Program-made: the position numbers and the translations under genes
Shown: in pieces, positions 22,723 through 30,691 of the stretch
Layout: each line of letters starts with the position of its first letter
Position numbering within the stretch: the first letter of the stretch is position 1
Notes under the pieces: generated by a model
Told to the model about the DNA's origin: nothing
Databases searched by the model: none
Seen by the model: the letters and a program-made list of their open reading frames with translations, nothing else
Assembly: GCA_947174505.1 (NCBI GenBank)
Contig: CAMWJF010000039.1
Location: forward strand, 1 to 38,528
DNA: 38,528 nt
Direction of reading: 5' to 3'
DNA from: an uncultured Lachnospiraceae bacterium
GTDB taxonomy: Bacteria; Bacillota; Clostridia; Lachnospirales; Lachnospiraceae

Positions 22723-24486
22723 ATGAAACAGGTTCAGTTTGTATATCAGGAAAGAGAAACCTTTACTGAGGCCCTTCTGGCTTTTCGGAAAACAGACAGG
22801 ACAGCCACGGGAGCGAGATTGTTCCAAATTTATTCGGAAGTTTTGGATCCGGCGGTTATTCAGGATGTGACGGGAGCCATAGAGGAATGTTTCCCGGATA
22901 CACCCTACATCGGCTGTTCCACCAGTGGAAATATTATCGACTGCGAGCTTTCGGGAAATATCACCGTGGTGTGCACGGAATTTGAGCTGCCGACGACCCG
23001 GTTTGAGATTTTCCAGTATGATATGGCAAAGCTGGAGGTAGATGATATTACGGCGCAGATCGTGGAGGAGACGCAAAAAAATCCTTGGGTGAAAGCCATT
23101 GAGATGTATTTTACCATTCCTGAGGGCTCCACCACCCGTTTTTGTGACGGCCTGAAGGAGATCAGGGAGGACATCCAGATCTTTGGCGGTGTGAGCTGCA
23201 GCGATGATATCACAAGCGATGATTCCTGCGTGTTTACAAAGGCATACGGATTTTCTGAGACGTCTATCGTCATCGTATTTTACGGCGGAGAAGATTTCCA
23301 TGTGGATTCCATCAAGGTGACGGGGTGGAAACCGCTCGGCAGGGAATTTCATGTCACAAAGTCCGAAGGCTCCCTGCTTCAGGAGCTGGACGGCATTCCG
23401 GCGTATGATGTTTATCACAAATATCTGAATATAAAAAATGATGAGAACTTTTTTTACAATACATTGGAGTTTCCGCTGTTTTATGAACACAACGACACGA
23501 CCATCCTGCGGACGCCGGTGTCCAGCAATGCGGACGGTTCCATCAACATGACATCTGACATGGACATCGGTTCCGTGGTGCGTATTTCTTACGGCGATCC
23601 CGGCACGATCGTGGAGAGTATCCGGCATGACAGCCGGAGAATTGCACAGTTCGGGCCGGATGTGTTACATATTTTTTCCTGCGCGGCAAGACGCACCTTC
23701 TGGACAAATAAGGAGCCGACCTATGAGATCCAGCCCTTCCACGACATATCTGCTTCCTGCGGCTTTTTCTCACACGGGGAGTTTTTGCGCACGAAAGGCA
23801 GTCTGAACCAGCATAACGTAACGCTGGTCATAGCGGCGATGAGGGAAGGGGAGAAAAAAGCATCGGTGGCATTGCCGGAAACGCAGGACAGGAATACGAT
23901 GTCCCGTGTGCCGCTCGTATCCCGGCTGGCGACTTTTATCAGCGTGACTTCCCTTGAGCTGGAAAACACGAATAAGCAGCTTGCGCTCGTCAATGATAAG
24001 CTGAAAATGGCGGCCATTATCGACGGTCTGACTGGTTTGTATAACCGCAAGGAGATTCAGGGCCAGATTGTAAAGGCGCTGGCGGATGTCAGGAAAGAAC
24101 AGTTTTCACTGGTGATGCTGGATATCGATAATTTTAAACAGGTAAATGACACTTACGGGCATCAGGAAGGAGATGCTGTCATTGTGGCGCTGGCGGATAT
24201 TCTGCGAAACAGACGTACCGGCCTGATGCAGTCCTCCGGCAGATGGGGCGGTGAGGAGTTCATGGTGCTTCTTAGGGGGACGGATGCGTCCTCTGCGGCA
24301 TATATCGCGGACCTGATGCGGGAGTGCTTTGCCAATACGAGCTTTCCGGGGATCAGACCGCAGACGGTGAGCCTCGGTGTGACGCAGGCGAAGGAGGATG
24401 ATACGGTGGACTCCCTGTGTACCCGAGTGGATACGGCGCTCTACAGAGCAAAAAAGAATGGCAAGAACAGGGTGGAGATTGAGTAA
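22723..24486 (+). CDS. FIST sensor-diguanylate cyclase (GGDEF)
   Basis: A 587-residue soluble protein. Residues 1 to about 390 form a FIST_N/FIST_C sensor (DTPYIGCSTSGNI, IFGGVSCSD, GYGFSETSIVIVFYG-like region, IFSCAARRTFW, ASCGFFSHGEF), a fold thought to bind small ligands such as amino acids. A short coiled segment links it to a GGDEF domain: IIDGLTGLYNRKEI, MLDIDNFKQVNDTYGHQEGD, and the active loop GGEEF at 509-513. It should make c-di-GMP from two GTP. The RxxD inhibitory site is absent (the equivalent positions are Gly and Gln), so product inhibition may be lost. A two-component pair follows 7 bp downstream. Confidence 0.9.
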   Translation: MKQVQFVYQERETFTEALLAFRKTDRTATGARLFQIYSEVLDPAVIQDVTGAIEECFPDTPYIGCSTSGNIIDCELSGNITVVCTEFELPTTRFEIFQYDMAKLEVDDITAQIVEETQKNPWVKAIEMYFTIPEGSTTRFCDGLKEIREDIQIFGGVSCSDDITSDDSCVFTKAYGFSETSIVIVFYGGEDFHVDSIKVTGWKPLGREFHVTKSEGSLLQELDGIPAYDVYHKYLNIKNDENFFYNTLEFPLFYEHNDTTILRTPVSSNADGSINMTSDMDIGSVVRISYGDPGTIVESIRHDSRRIAQFGPDVLHIFSCAARRTFWTNKEPTYEIQPFHDISASCGFFSHGEFLRTKGSLNQHNVTLVIAAMREGEKKASVALPETQDRNTMSRVPLVSRLATFISVTSLELENTNKQLALVNDKLKMAAIIDGLTGLYNRKEIQGQIVKALADVRKEQFSLVMLDIDNFKQVNDTYGHQEGDAVIVALADILRNRRTGLMQSSGRWGGEEFMVLLRGTDASSAAYIADLMRECFANTSFPGIRPQTVSLGVTQAKEDDTVDSLCTRVDTALYRAKKNGKNRVEIE

Positions 24487-24493
24487 AAAAATT

Positions 24494-25162
24494 ATGCGTA
24501 TTTTAATTGCCGAGGATGAAGTGGAACTGGCAAAGGGATTAAAGTTTTTGCTGGAAAAGAATAAATTCACCGTGGATGTGGTGTATGATGGGGCGGAGGC
24601 GCTGGAGCACTTCGGCTGTCAGGATTACGACGTAGTGATTCTGGATATTATGATGCCGAAGGTAAATGGTCTGGAGGTGCTAAAGAACATCCGGGCGGCA
24701 GGATCAGGCGTACCCATTTTAATGCTTACGGCAAAAGCGGAAATTGAAGATCGTGTGGCGGGTCTGGAGGCAGGGGCGGACGATTACCTCCCAAAACCCT
24801 TTGCAAGCCCGGAATTTATTGCCAGAGTCAAAGCCCTTTCACGGAGAAACGCGGGATATACAGAGCTGTGTCTGTCTTTTGGAAATGTGCAGCTCGACTG
24901 TAACCGGTATGAACTGACGTGCAAAGACCAGTCGGTTCGTTTGAATAATAAAGAATTTCAACTGATGGAGCTTTTTATGCGTAATCCCCGCTTTGTATTT
25001 TCGACGGCGCACCTGATGGATAAGATTTGGGGACAGGATTCCGAAGCGGACATCAATGTGGTCTGGACTTATGTGGGATTTCTTCGGAAAAAATTGAAGG
25101 AGCTGGAAGCTGACATTGAAATACGGACAGCCCGCGGCGCAGGCTATTTTCTTGATTTATAG
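24494..25162 (+). CDS. OmpR-family response regulator (VTC/CotH locus)
   Basis: A 222-residue regulator with acidic residues E7-D8-E9, phospho-acceptor D51 (VILDIMMPKVNG), LTAKAEIEDRV, the Lys in DDYLPKPF, then a winged-helix domain (LNNKEFQLMELFMRNPRFVFS, INVVWTYVGFLRKKL, IRTARGAGYFLDL). The start at 24494 is chosen from homology; there is no clear ribosome-binding site. The gene begins 7 bp after the diguanylate-cyclase stop, so coupling is likely. It probably controls the tandem-repeat promoter at 26505-26537. Confidence 0.93.
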   Translation: MRILIAEDEVELAKGLKFLLEKNKFTVDVVYDGAEALEHFGCQDYDVVILDIMMPKVNGLEVLKNIRAAGSGVPILMLTAKAEIEDRVAGLEAGADDYLPKPFASPEFIARVKALSRRNAGYTELCLSFGNVQLDCNRYELTCKDQSVRLNNKEFQLMELFMRNPRFVFSTAHLMDKIWGQDSEADINVVWTYVGFLRKKLKELEADIEIRTARGAGYFLDL

Positions 25163-25191
25163 AAGACGACGGGAGTTTTTGGGGAGGGCAG

Positions 25192-26415
25192 ATGCTGAAA
25201 AAGATACAAAGACGGTTTATTCTGGCAGCAATGGCGGCGTTTGGCACGGTTATGCTGCTTATCATCGTCGGAATTAACACGGCGAATTATTACAGGACAA
25301 CTTCTATGCAGGATCATCTGGCAGGGGAGCTTTTGGCGCATGAACAGACGGCTTTTGCCAGACGGGAAGCGCCTCCTCATCCCGTCAGGGATAAATCGGG
25401 AAGAGACCCGGAGGCGGCGTTTACTACCCGCTTTTTTACGGTTTACTGTGATGGGGAAGGCCGGGTCAGGGCTGTCTCAAGGGACTTTATTTCTTCTGTG
25501 GATGAGGAGACGGCAAGGGCGTACACGCAGGCAGTCCTCTCGGGGGGCAGGGAAAAAGGATATTATAACGACTATCGGTATCTGGTGAGCAGGAGCGGGG
25601 AGGAAATTACCGTTCTCTTTTTGAATGCGGCAATTCACATACAGTCTATGCGTTCCCTGCTTTTCGTGTCTTTGTCCATAGGAATGGGAAGCCTGCTTCT
25701 GGTGCTGGTACTTGTCGTACTCTTCTCGCGCCGCGCCATCAGACCCTATATGAAAAATATAGAGCGGCAGAAACGGTTTATCACGGATGCAGGGCATGAA
25801 CTTAAGACGCCGATTACTTCCATTGCGACCAGTGCGGATATCGCGGCGATGGAGCATGAGGGGGACGAGTGGATTGACAATATCCGCAGACAGGCCGCCC
25901 GGCTTACAAAACTGGTAGGAGACATGGTTGCGCTGTCCAGACTGGATGAGGAGACGCCCTTTCCCGAGAAGAGCAGATTTTCCGTGAGTGAAGCAGCGTG
26001 GGAAATTGCGGAGCCTTTTGCGGTACTTGCAAAGGCGAAGGGGAAAAATTATAGCCAGCGCATAGAGGAAGATCTGACGTTATACGGGGACAGAAATTCC
26101 ATCCAGCGGATGATATCTATTCTGCTGGACAATGCGGTCAGATACTCCGGTGACGGAGGCGAAATTCAGATGCAGATTTACCGCAGACGGGGTAAGGTCT
26201 GTGTGGAGGTGACCAATACTTGCGATCTGCCGGATATCTCTGATCTGGACAGACTGTTTGACCGTTTCTACCGTATGGACGAATCACGGTCTGCCATGAC
26301 AGGCGGCACGGGAATCGGCCTGTCCATGGTGCAGGCGATCGCGGAAACACATGGGGGAAAAGCGTCTGTGCAAAGTCCTGATGGGAAGGAGATATGTTTT
26401 AAGGTGGTGTTGTAA
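25192..26415 (+). CDS. Sensor histidine kinase (VTC/CotH locus)
   Basis: A 407-residue membrane kinase with helices at about 9-31 and 152-181, around an extracellular domain of about 120 residues. The phospho-acceptor is H202 in ITDAGHELKTPITSI. The catalytic domain has LLDNAVRYSGDGG (N box), FDRFYRMDESRS (F box) and GGTGIGLSMVQAIAETHGG (G2). GGGGAGGG precedes the ATG. It pairs with the regulator ending 29 bp upstream. The signal is unknown; the neighbouring target operon suggests surface, phosphate or polyphosphate-related conditions (inference). Confidence 0.93.
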   Translation: MLKKIQRRFILAAMAAFGTVMLLIIVGINTANYYRTTSMQDHLAGELLAHEQTAFARREAPPHPVRDKSGRDPEAAFTTRFFTVYCDGEGRVRAVSRDFISSVDEETARAYTQAVLSGGREKGYYNDYRYLVSRSGEEITVLFLNAAIHIQSMRSLLFVSLSIGMGSLLLVLVLVVLFSRRAIRPYMKNIERQKRFITDAGHELKTPITSIATSADIAAMEHEGDEWIDNIRRQAARLTKLVGDMVALSRLDEETPFPEKSRFSVSEAAWEIAEPFAVLAKAKGKNYSQRIEEDLTLYGDRNSIQRMISILLDNAVRYSGDGGEIQMQIYRRRGKVCVEVTNTCDLPDISDLDRLFDRFYRMDESRSAMTGGTGIGLSMVQAIAETHGGKASVQSPDGKEICFKVVL

Positions 26416-26504
26416 ATCTGCCATTTCCATACATTCACATGGTTATCATTATCATCTTTTTTACAAAGTCTGCAATTCATTGTTCATCAAAAGATCACAA
26501 CTGA

Positions 26505-26537
26505 TTTTAAGTACATTTTAAGAAAGCCCTCTATACT
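26505..26537 (+). promoter_or_regulatory. Tandem-heptamer promoter for VTC-DUF4956-CotH
   Basis: TTTTAAG (26505-26511) and TTTTAAG (26516-26522) repeat at an 11-bp period, then 9 nt, then TATACT (26532-26537). There is no good -35 box. The geometry is identical to the ABC-exporter promoter at 19045-19077, pointing to activation by the adjacent OmpR-family regulator. Confidence 0.75.
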
Positions 26538-26570
26538 TTACCCATGCCTGGTGTGAAACAAAATAGGCTT

Positions 26571-26607
26571 TTATGGGAACTGTGCAGATACGGGACAGTT
26601 CCCATAA
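26571..26607 (+). promoter_or_regulatory. Perfect 13-bp inverted repeat in the VTC leader
   Basis: TTATGGGAACTGT (26571-26583) and ACAGTTCCCATAA (26595-26607) are exact inverted copies with an 11-nt loop, transcribed between the promoter and the VTC start. No T-run follows immediately, so it is more likely a leader stem-loop or operator than a terminator. The AAAGGAG ribosome-binding site starts 7 nt after it. Confidence 0.7.
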
Positions 26608-26629
26608 GGCAGGGAAAGGAGAAAAGCGG

Positions 26630-27322
26630 GTGAAGCGGGAAGAGAGATTCCGGCATGAACTGAAATACCGGATCGGTTATGCACAATATATGGAACTGAG
26701 AAACCGCCTGCGGACAATAATGCAAAGCGATGTACATGCGGGCGTGGACGGCAGATATCTGATACGGAGCATTTACTTTGACAACTATATGGACAAAGCG
26801 CTGCGGGAGAAGGCGGACGGCGTCTCCCGGCGGGAGAAATTCAGGATCAGATATTATAATGATGATTTTTCTTATCTGACACTGGAAAAGAAGATCAAGG
26901 ATAACGCGCTCTGTATGAAAATTGATGCACAGCTTACGGAGAAAGAGTGCAGGGAGCTGTTGGAGGGAAGAACGGACTGGATGCGGGAGCATCCCTCGCC
27001 GCTGGTGCGGGAGCTGTATGCGAAGATGCATTATCAGATGCTTTGCCCGAGGGTGCTCGTATCTTACATACGTGAGCCATATATTTATCAGGCGGGAAAT
27101 GTGCGGGTTACCTTTGATTCTGATATTCGGACAACGCTGTATCACAGGAATTTTCTGGAAGACCGGGTTGCAGATATTGACACTGCCGCAGAGCCGCGGG
27201 ATATGATTCTGGAAGTGAAATACGATGCCTTTCTTCCCGAAATCATCCGCAGCCTGATTCAGATAAACACGCTGCGCCAGACGGCTTTTTCAAAATATGA
27301 GGCCTGCAGACGGTTCGGCTAA
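26630..27322 (+). CDS. VTC-domain polyphosphate polymerase-like protein
   Basis: A 230-residue VTC domain (CYTH/triphosphate-tunnel superfamily). Charged strands point into a tunnel: RHELKYRI near the N-terminus, IRSIYFDNYMDKALREK, REKFRIRYYN, LEKKIKDNALCMK, VRVTFDSDIRT and a closing EVKYDAFLPE. In yeast Vtc4 this domain makes polyphosphate from ATP; bacterial members linked to CotH and DUF4956 are untested. The GTG at 26630 is chosen because AAAGGAG lies 8 nt upstream and homology starts here; a start at 26573 would lie inside the inverted repeat. It is the first gene of the VTC-DUF4956-CotH operon. Confidence 0.87.
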   Translation: MKREERFRHELKYRIGYAQYMELRNRLRTIMQSDVHAGVDGRYLIRSIYFDNYMDKALREKADGVSRREKFRIRYYNDDFSYLTLEKKIKDNALCMKIDAQLTEKECRELLEGRTDWMREHPSPLVRELYAKMHYQMLCPRVLVSYIREPYIYQAGNVRVTFDSDIRTTLYHRNFLEDRVADIDTAAEPRDMILEVKYDAFLPEIIRSLIQINTLRQTAFSKYEACRRFG

Positions 27323-27388
27323 AAAGGTAAAAGAAAAGATGGACGAACCTAGGTTATGCGGAAAAAACGGCGCGGGAAAGGAGAAAAA

Positions 27389-27415
27389 ATGAATTTTAAT
27401 GATATTTTTAAATAA
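27389..27415 (+). other. Original start of the DUF4956 gene with premature TAA
   Basis: AAAGGAG (27377-27383) precedes ATG 27389, which opens MNFNDIFK and then meets TAA at 27413-27415. The same frame continues as SFLENVTQFSAVDTLVG straight into the DUF4956 body. This is a single-codon nonsense change at codon 9, not a frameshift. Confidence 0.85.
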
Positions 27416-27466
27416 AGTTTTTTAGAGAATGTAACGCAGTTTTCGGCGGTTGACACGCTGGTCGGG

Positions 27467-28060
27467 ATGCTTTTTGCCCTCGTCATCGGCCTGTTTATTT
27501 TCGTGGTTTACAAAAAAACTTTCAATGGCGTGATGTATTCATCCGGATTTGCCCTGACGCTGGTGGGGCTTTCTCTCGTGACCACACTGGTTATTATGGC
27601 GGTGACATCTAATGTGGTGCTTTCGCTCGGCATGGTGGGCGCGCTCTCCATTGTCCGTTTTCGGGCGGCGATTAAGGAGCCGTTAGAGATTGTGTACCTG
27701 TTCTGGGCGATTGCGACGGGTATTGTGATCGGGGCGGGGATGATACCGCTGGCGGTAATCGGTTCCGCAATGATCGGCCTGATCCTGATCCTTTTTGCCA
27801 ACCGGAAGGTACATGAAAATCCTTATATCCTGATTTTGAACTGTAGAGATGAAGAGGCGGAGGACGAGGCGGTACAGATGGCACGGACGGCGCTGAAACG
27901 GTTTTTGGTGAAATCCAAGACGGTAAACGAAGGCGGTATTGAAGTGACGGCAGAGATCCGTTTGAAGGATGCGGCAACGTCTTTCGTCAACAGACTCCAT
28001 GATATAGAGGGAGTGGGAAACGTTACCCTTGTAAGTTTCAATGGCGAATATATGTCTTAA
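27467..28060 (+). CDS. DUF4956 membrane protein, 5' end interrupted by a nonsense codon
   Basis: The remaining 197 residues hold a DUF4956 protein: three to four membrane helices (LFALVIGLFIFVVY, YSSGFALTLVGLSLVTTLVIMAV, and IVYLFWAIATGIVIGAGMIPLAVIGSAMIGLIL), the conserved GMVGALSIVRFRAAIKEPLE, then a cytoplasmic domain of about 85 residues. The natural start is the ATG at 27389. Codon 9 is TAA, so intact protein would need readthrough or re-initiation at ATG 27467, which lacks a good ribosome-binding site but removes only the short N-terminal cytoplasmic segment. The family is routinely adjacent to VTC and CotH genes and is of unknown function. Confidence 0.8.
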   Translation: MLFALVIGLFIFVVYKKTFNGVMYSSGFALTLVGLSLVTTLVIMAVTSNVVLSLGMVGALSIVRFRAAIKEPLEIVYLFWAIATGIVIGAGMIPLAVIGSAMIGLILILFANRKVHENPYILILNCRDEEAEDEAVQMARTALKRFLVKSKTVNEGGIEVTAEIRLKDAATSFVNRLHDIEGVGNVTLVSFNGEYMS

Positions 28061-28114
28061 TGTAACAGTCCGGGCTTAGGCCGCGCTGTGATGTTCTAAC
28101 TAAAGGAGGCAGTT

Positions 28115-29836
28115 ATGATTTCCTACAAGCATATAACAAAGATAATCGGCGTGATGATGGCTGCCGCCGTTGCCTTTTGCTTCTGGGTGATGGCTTCTTC
28201 ACAGGAGGCGGTGGAGGCGTTGGGCGGCGTCAGGGTGCCGATGGCATATGAAGCAGCACTGTTTGATACGGATGAGCTGATACAGATTGATATTCAAATG
28301 GAACAGGAAGAATGGGAGGAAATGCTGGATAATGCCATAGCGGAGGAATATTACGCCTGCGATGTGCTGATCAACGATCAGAAGCTATATAACGTCGGGG
28401 TCCGCCCGAAAGGAAATACAAGCCTGTCGTCGATTGCCAGTAACCCCGATTCTGACAGGTACAGCCTGAAGCTGGAATTTGATCATTATGTGGATGGGCA
28501 GACCTGTCTGGGCCTTGACAAGCTGATATTAAATAATAACTATGCGGATGCCACCAACATGAAAGAGGCTGTGGTCTATGATATGTACCAGTATCTGGGG
28601 GCGGACGCATCCTTGTATAATTATGCCGAAATATCGTTGAACGGAGAGTATTTGGGCGTATACCTTGCATTGGAGGCCGTGGAGGAAAGCTTTCTTATGC
28701 GAAACTACGGAACCGTGGAGGGCGAACTATATAAGCCTGACAGTATGCAGATGGGCGGCGGCTCTGGGGGCGGGGGATTTGGCGGCCGGCCCACACGGCC
28801 TGAAGATGCGGGGGATGCCGCTGGGAAGGAGCGCTGGCAGGCGGGAGAAGACGGGCAGCCGGCGCCCGGCGGAGAGGGCTTTGCAGCCTATATGGAAGGC
28901 CGGGAAACTGAGAAAGACGTACCGGCGGACAGAGAAGAGCCGGACTTTGCGGGCGGTATGCCGCAGAGTGGAGAAGACTTTAATTTTGCGGCCGGGGATG
29001 AACGGAAGCGGCCGGAAATGGGAAGGATGCCCGGCAAAGATTCCTCCATGGGAGGGGAAAACGGCGCGAATTTAAACTACACCGACGAGGAACTTGACAG
29101 CTATTCCGATATTTGGGAGGGCGAGGTGACAAGTACGGGGAAAGCAGACCACAGCAGGGTTGTCACGGCACTCAGGCATATCAGTGAGGGAACCGATCTG
29201 GAGACATACCTGGATGTGGACAATATTTTAAAATATATGGCGGTACACGCGTTTTCCGTGAATCTGGACAGTCTTTCCGGGAACATGGCGCATAATTACT
29301 ATTTATATGAACACAATGGTGTGCTCAATATTCTTCCATGGGACTACAATCTTGCCTTTGGCGGAATGAACCACGGGTCGGAGGGCGGCGCGTCAGAGGT
29401 CGTGAATGATGCTGTGGACACTCCTTTTGCGGGTACAGCGTTTTTTGACGCTCTCTTGGAGAATGAAGCATATCTTTCCCGCTACCATGAATATTTAAGA
29501 CAGTTGGCACAGACGTATGTTTTGGATGGAAGGTTTCAGGAAGTTTATCAGGGAATCCGAAGCCGGATTGATACGCTGGTGGAAACGGATCCCACTGCGC
29601 TTTATTCCTATGAAGAATATGAGGCGGGCGCGGAAATGCTGTATCAGACAGTGCTGCTGCGTGCGGAAAGCGTAAAGGGACAGATTGACGGCGCGATACC
29701 TGCCACGGATGAGGAGCAGCGGGCGGACGCCGCAAATCTGGTGGACGCGTCGGAAATAGATATCTCCGTTATGGGAGCGATGGACATGGGAAAAGGAGGA
29801 GAGCGGAAAAGCGCAAGAGCGGCGGACGGGCGGTAA
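28115..29836 (+). CDS. CotH-kinase-family protein, membrane anchored
   Basis: A 573-residue protein with an N-terminal membrane helix or signal (IIGVMMAAAVAFCFWVMA) and a CotH kinase-like domain. Visible motifs are VGVRPKGNTSLSS, LILNNNYADATNMKEAVVYDMY, LNGEYLGVYLALEAVEESFL and the metal-site LPWDYNLAFGGM. Bacillus CotH phosphorylates spore-coat proteins. This version is probably extracellular and belongs to the CotH-VTC-DUF4956 group. A low-complexity insertion rich in Gly, Glu, Arg and Pro (about residues 210-320) separates the two halves of the domain. AAAGGAGG precedes the start. The C-terminal 30 residues are hydrophilic. Confidence 0.9.
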   Translation: MISYKHITKIIGVMMAAAVAFCFWVMASSQEAVEALGGVRVPMAYEAALFDTDELIQIDIQMEQEEWEEMLDNAIAEEYYACDVLINDQKLYNVGVRPKGNTSLSSIASNPDSDRYSLKLEFDHYVDGQTCLGLDKLILNNNYADATNMKEAVVYDMYQYLGADASLYNYAEISLNGEYLGVYLALEAVEESFLMRNYGTVEGELYKPDSMQMGGGSGGGGFGGRPTRPEDAGDAAGKERWQAGEDGQPAPGGEGFAAYMEGRETEKDVPADREEPDFAGGMPQSGEDFNFAAGDERKRPEMGRMPGKDSSMGGENGANLNYTDEELDSYSDIWEGEVTSTGKADHSRVVTALRHISEGTDLETYLDVDNILKYMAVHAFSVNLDSLSGNMAHNYYLYEHNGVLNILPWDYNLAFGGMNHGSEGGASEVVNDAVDTPFAGTAFFDALLENEAYLSRYHEYLRQLAQTYVLDGRFQEVYQGIRSRIDTLVETDPTALYSYEEYEAGAEMLYQTVLLRAESVKGQIDGAIPATDEEQRADAANLVDASEIDISVMGAMDMGKGGERKSARAADGR

Positions 29837-29897
29837 ACATATTACGCGGGGAAATTCATAGAATGGAAGTAAGAAAAAATCATCTATAGGGGTTTCC

Positions 29898-30560
29898 ATG
29901 TTAAATTATATTTGGGCGTTTATGATTCTGATCGGCGTCGTTTACGGCGCGTTCACAGGAAAAATGGCGGAGGTGACAGGCGCGGCCCTTGACTCCGCCG
30001 GGGACGCGGTGTCCCTCTGCATTACCATGATCGGCGTGATGGCATTGTGGGTGGGTCTTATGGAGATCGCGCAGAAATCGGGCCTGATTGCAAAGCTGAC
30101 GAAAGGCATACAACCCTTCATCAGCTTTCTTTTTCCGCGCATTCCCAAAGGGCATCCGGCAAGGGAGTATATTGCCACGAACCTGATTGCCAATGTGCTT
30201 GGGCTTGGCTGGGCGTGTACGCCTGCGGGGTTGAAGGCGATGGAGGAGCTGGCGAAGCTGGAGGCGGAGAGAGGGACGCCGGGGTATGAGGCGGACGGGA
30301 TTGTAGTAAGCGGCGGAGCGGAAACGGCTAGCGGGAAGAAAGGGAAACGGGAGTGTGTTGCTAGCAACGAGATGTGTACGTTTTTGATACTGAATATTTC
30401 TTCGCTGCAGTTGATACCTGTTAATATGATTGCTTACAGGCAGAAGTATGGGAGTGTGAATCCGGCGGGAATTATCGGGCCGGCGATTGTGGCGACGTTT
30501 ATCAGTACGTTGGTGGCGGTGGTATATTGTAAGGGGAAGGATAGAAAGCGGAGAGGATAA
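29898..30560 (+). CDS. spmA: Spore maturation protein A
   Basis: A 220-residue membrane protein of the SpmA/nucleoside-recognition (Gate) family, with motifs MIGVMALWVGLMEIAQKSGLI, FPRIPKGHPAREYIATNLIANVLGLGWACTPAGLKAMEELAKLE, ASNEMCTFLILNISSLQLIPVNMIAYR and GIIGPAIVATFISTLVAVVY. With SpmB it is needed for spore-core dehydration in Bacillus and Clostridium. It is slightly longer than usual because of a loop after KLEAERG. spmB, normally next, is not in the window; AT-rich foreign DNA and two extra spmA 3' fragments follow instead. The weak TAGGGGT is the only ribosome-binding candidate. Confidence 0.9.
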   Translation: MLNYIWAFMILIGVVYGAFTGKMAEVTGAALDSAGDAVSLCITMIGVMALWVGLMEIAQKSGLIAKLTKGIQPFISFLFPRIPKGHPAREYIATNLIANVLGLGWACTPAGLKAMEELAKLEAERGTPGYEADGIVVSGGAETASGKKGKRECVASNEMCTFLILNISSLQLIPVNMIAYRQKYGSVNPAGIIGPAIVATFISTLVAVVYCKGKDRKRRG

Positions 30561-30691
30561 TATATTGTAGTAGTGGTAGTCGTATCTTAAATTTGGTTGC
30601 CATTATTTGTTGTATTTGTTAGAAATCTCATGATACATTCAAAAGTATAAAACATGAAAATATACAATAAGATATTTCGAAAGGAATAAGC

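Noticed and set aside
22675..23628. 317-aa open frame on the minus strand
   Set aside because: It lies wholly opposite the FIST-GGDEF gene, has no recognisable domain and is rich in His and Arg in a way typical of antisense shadows.
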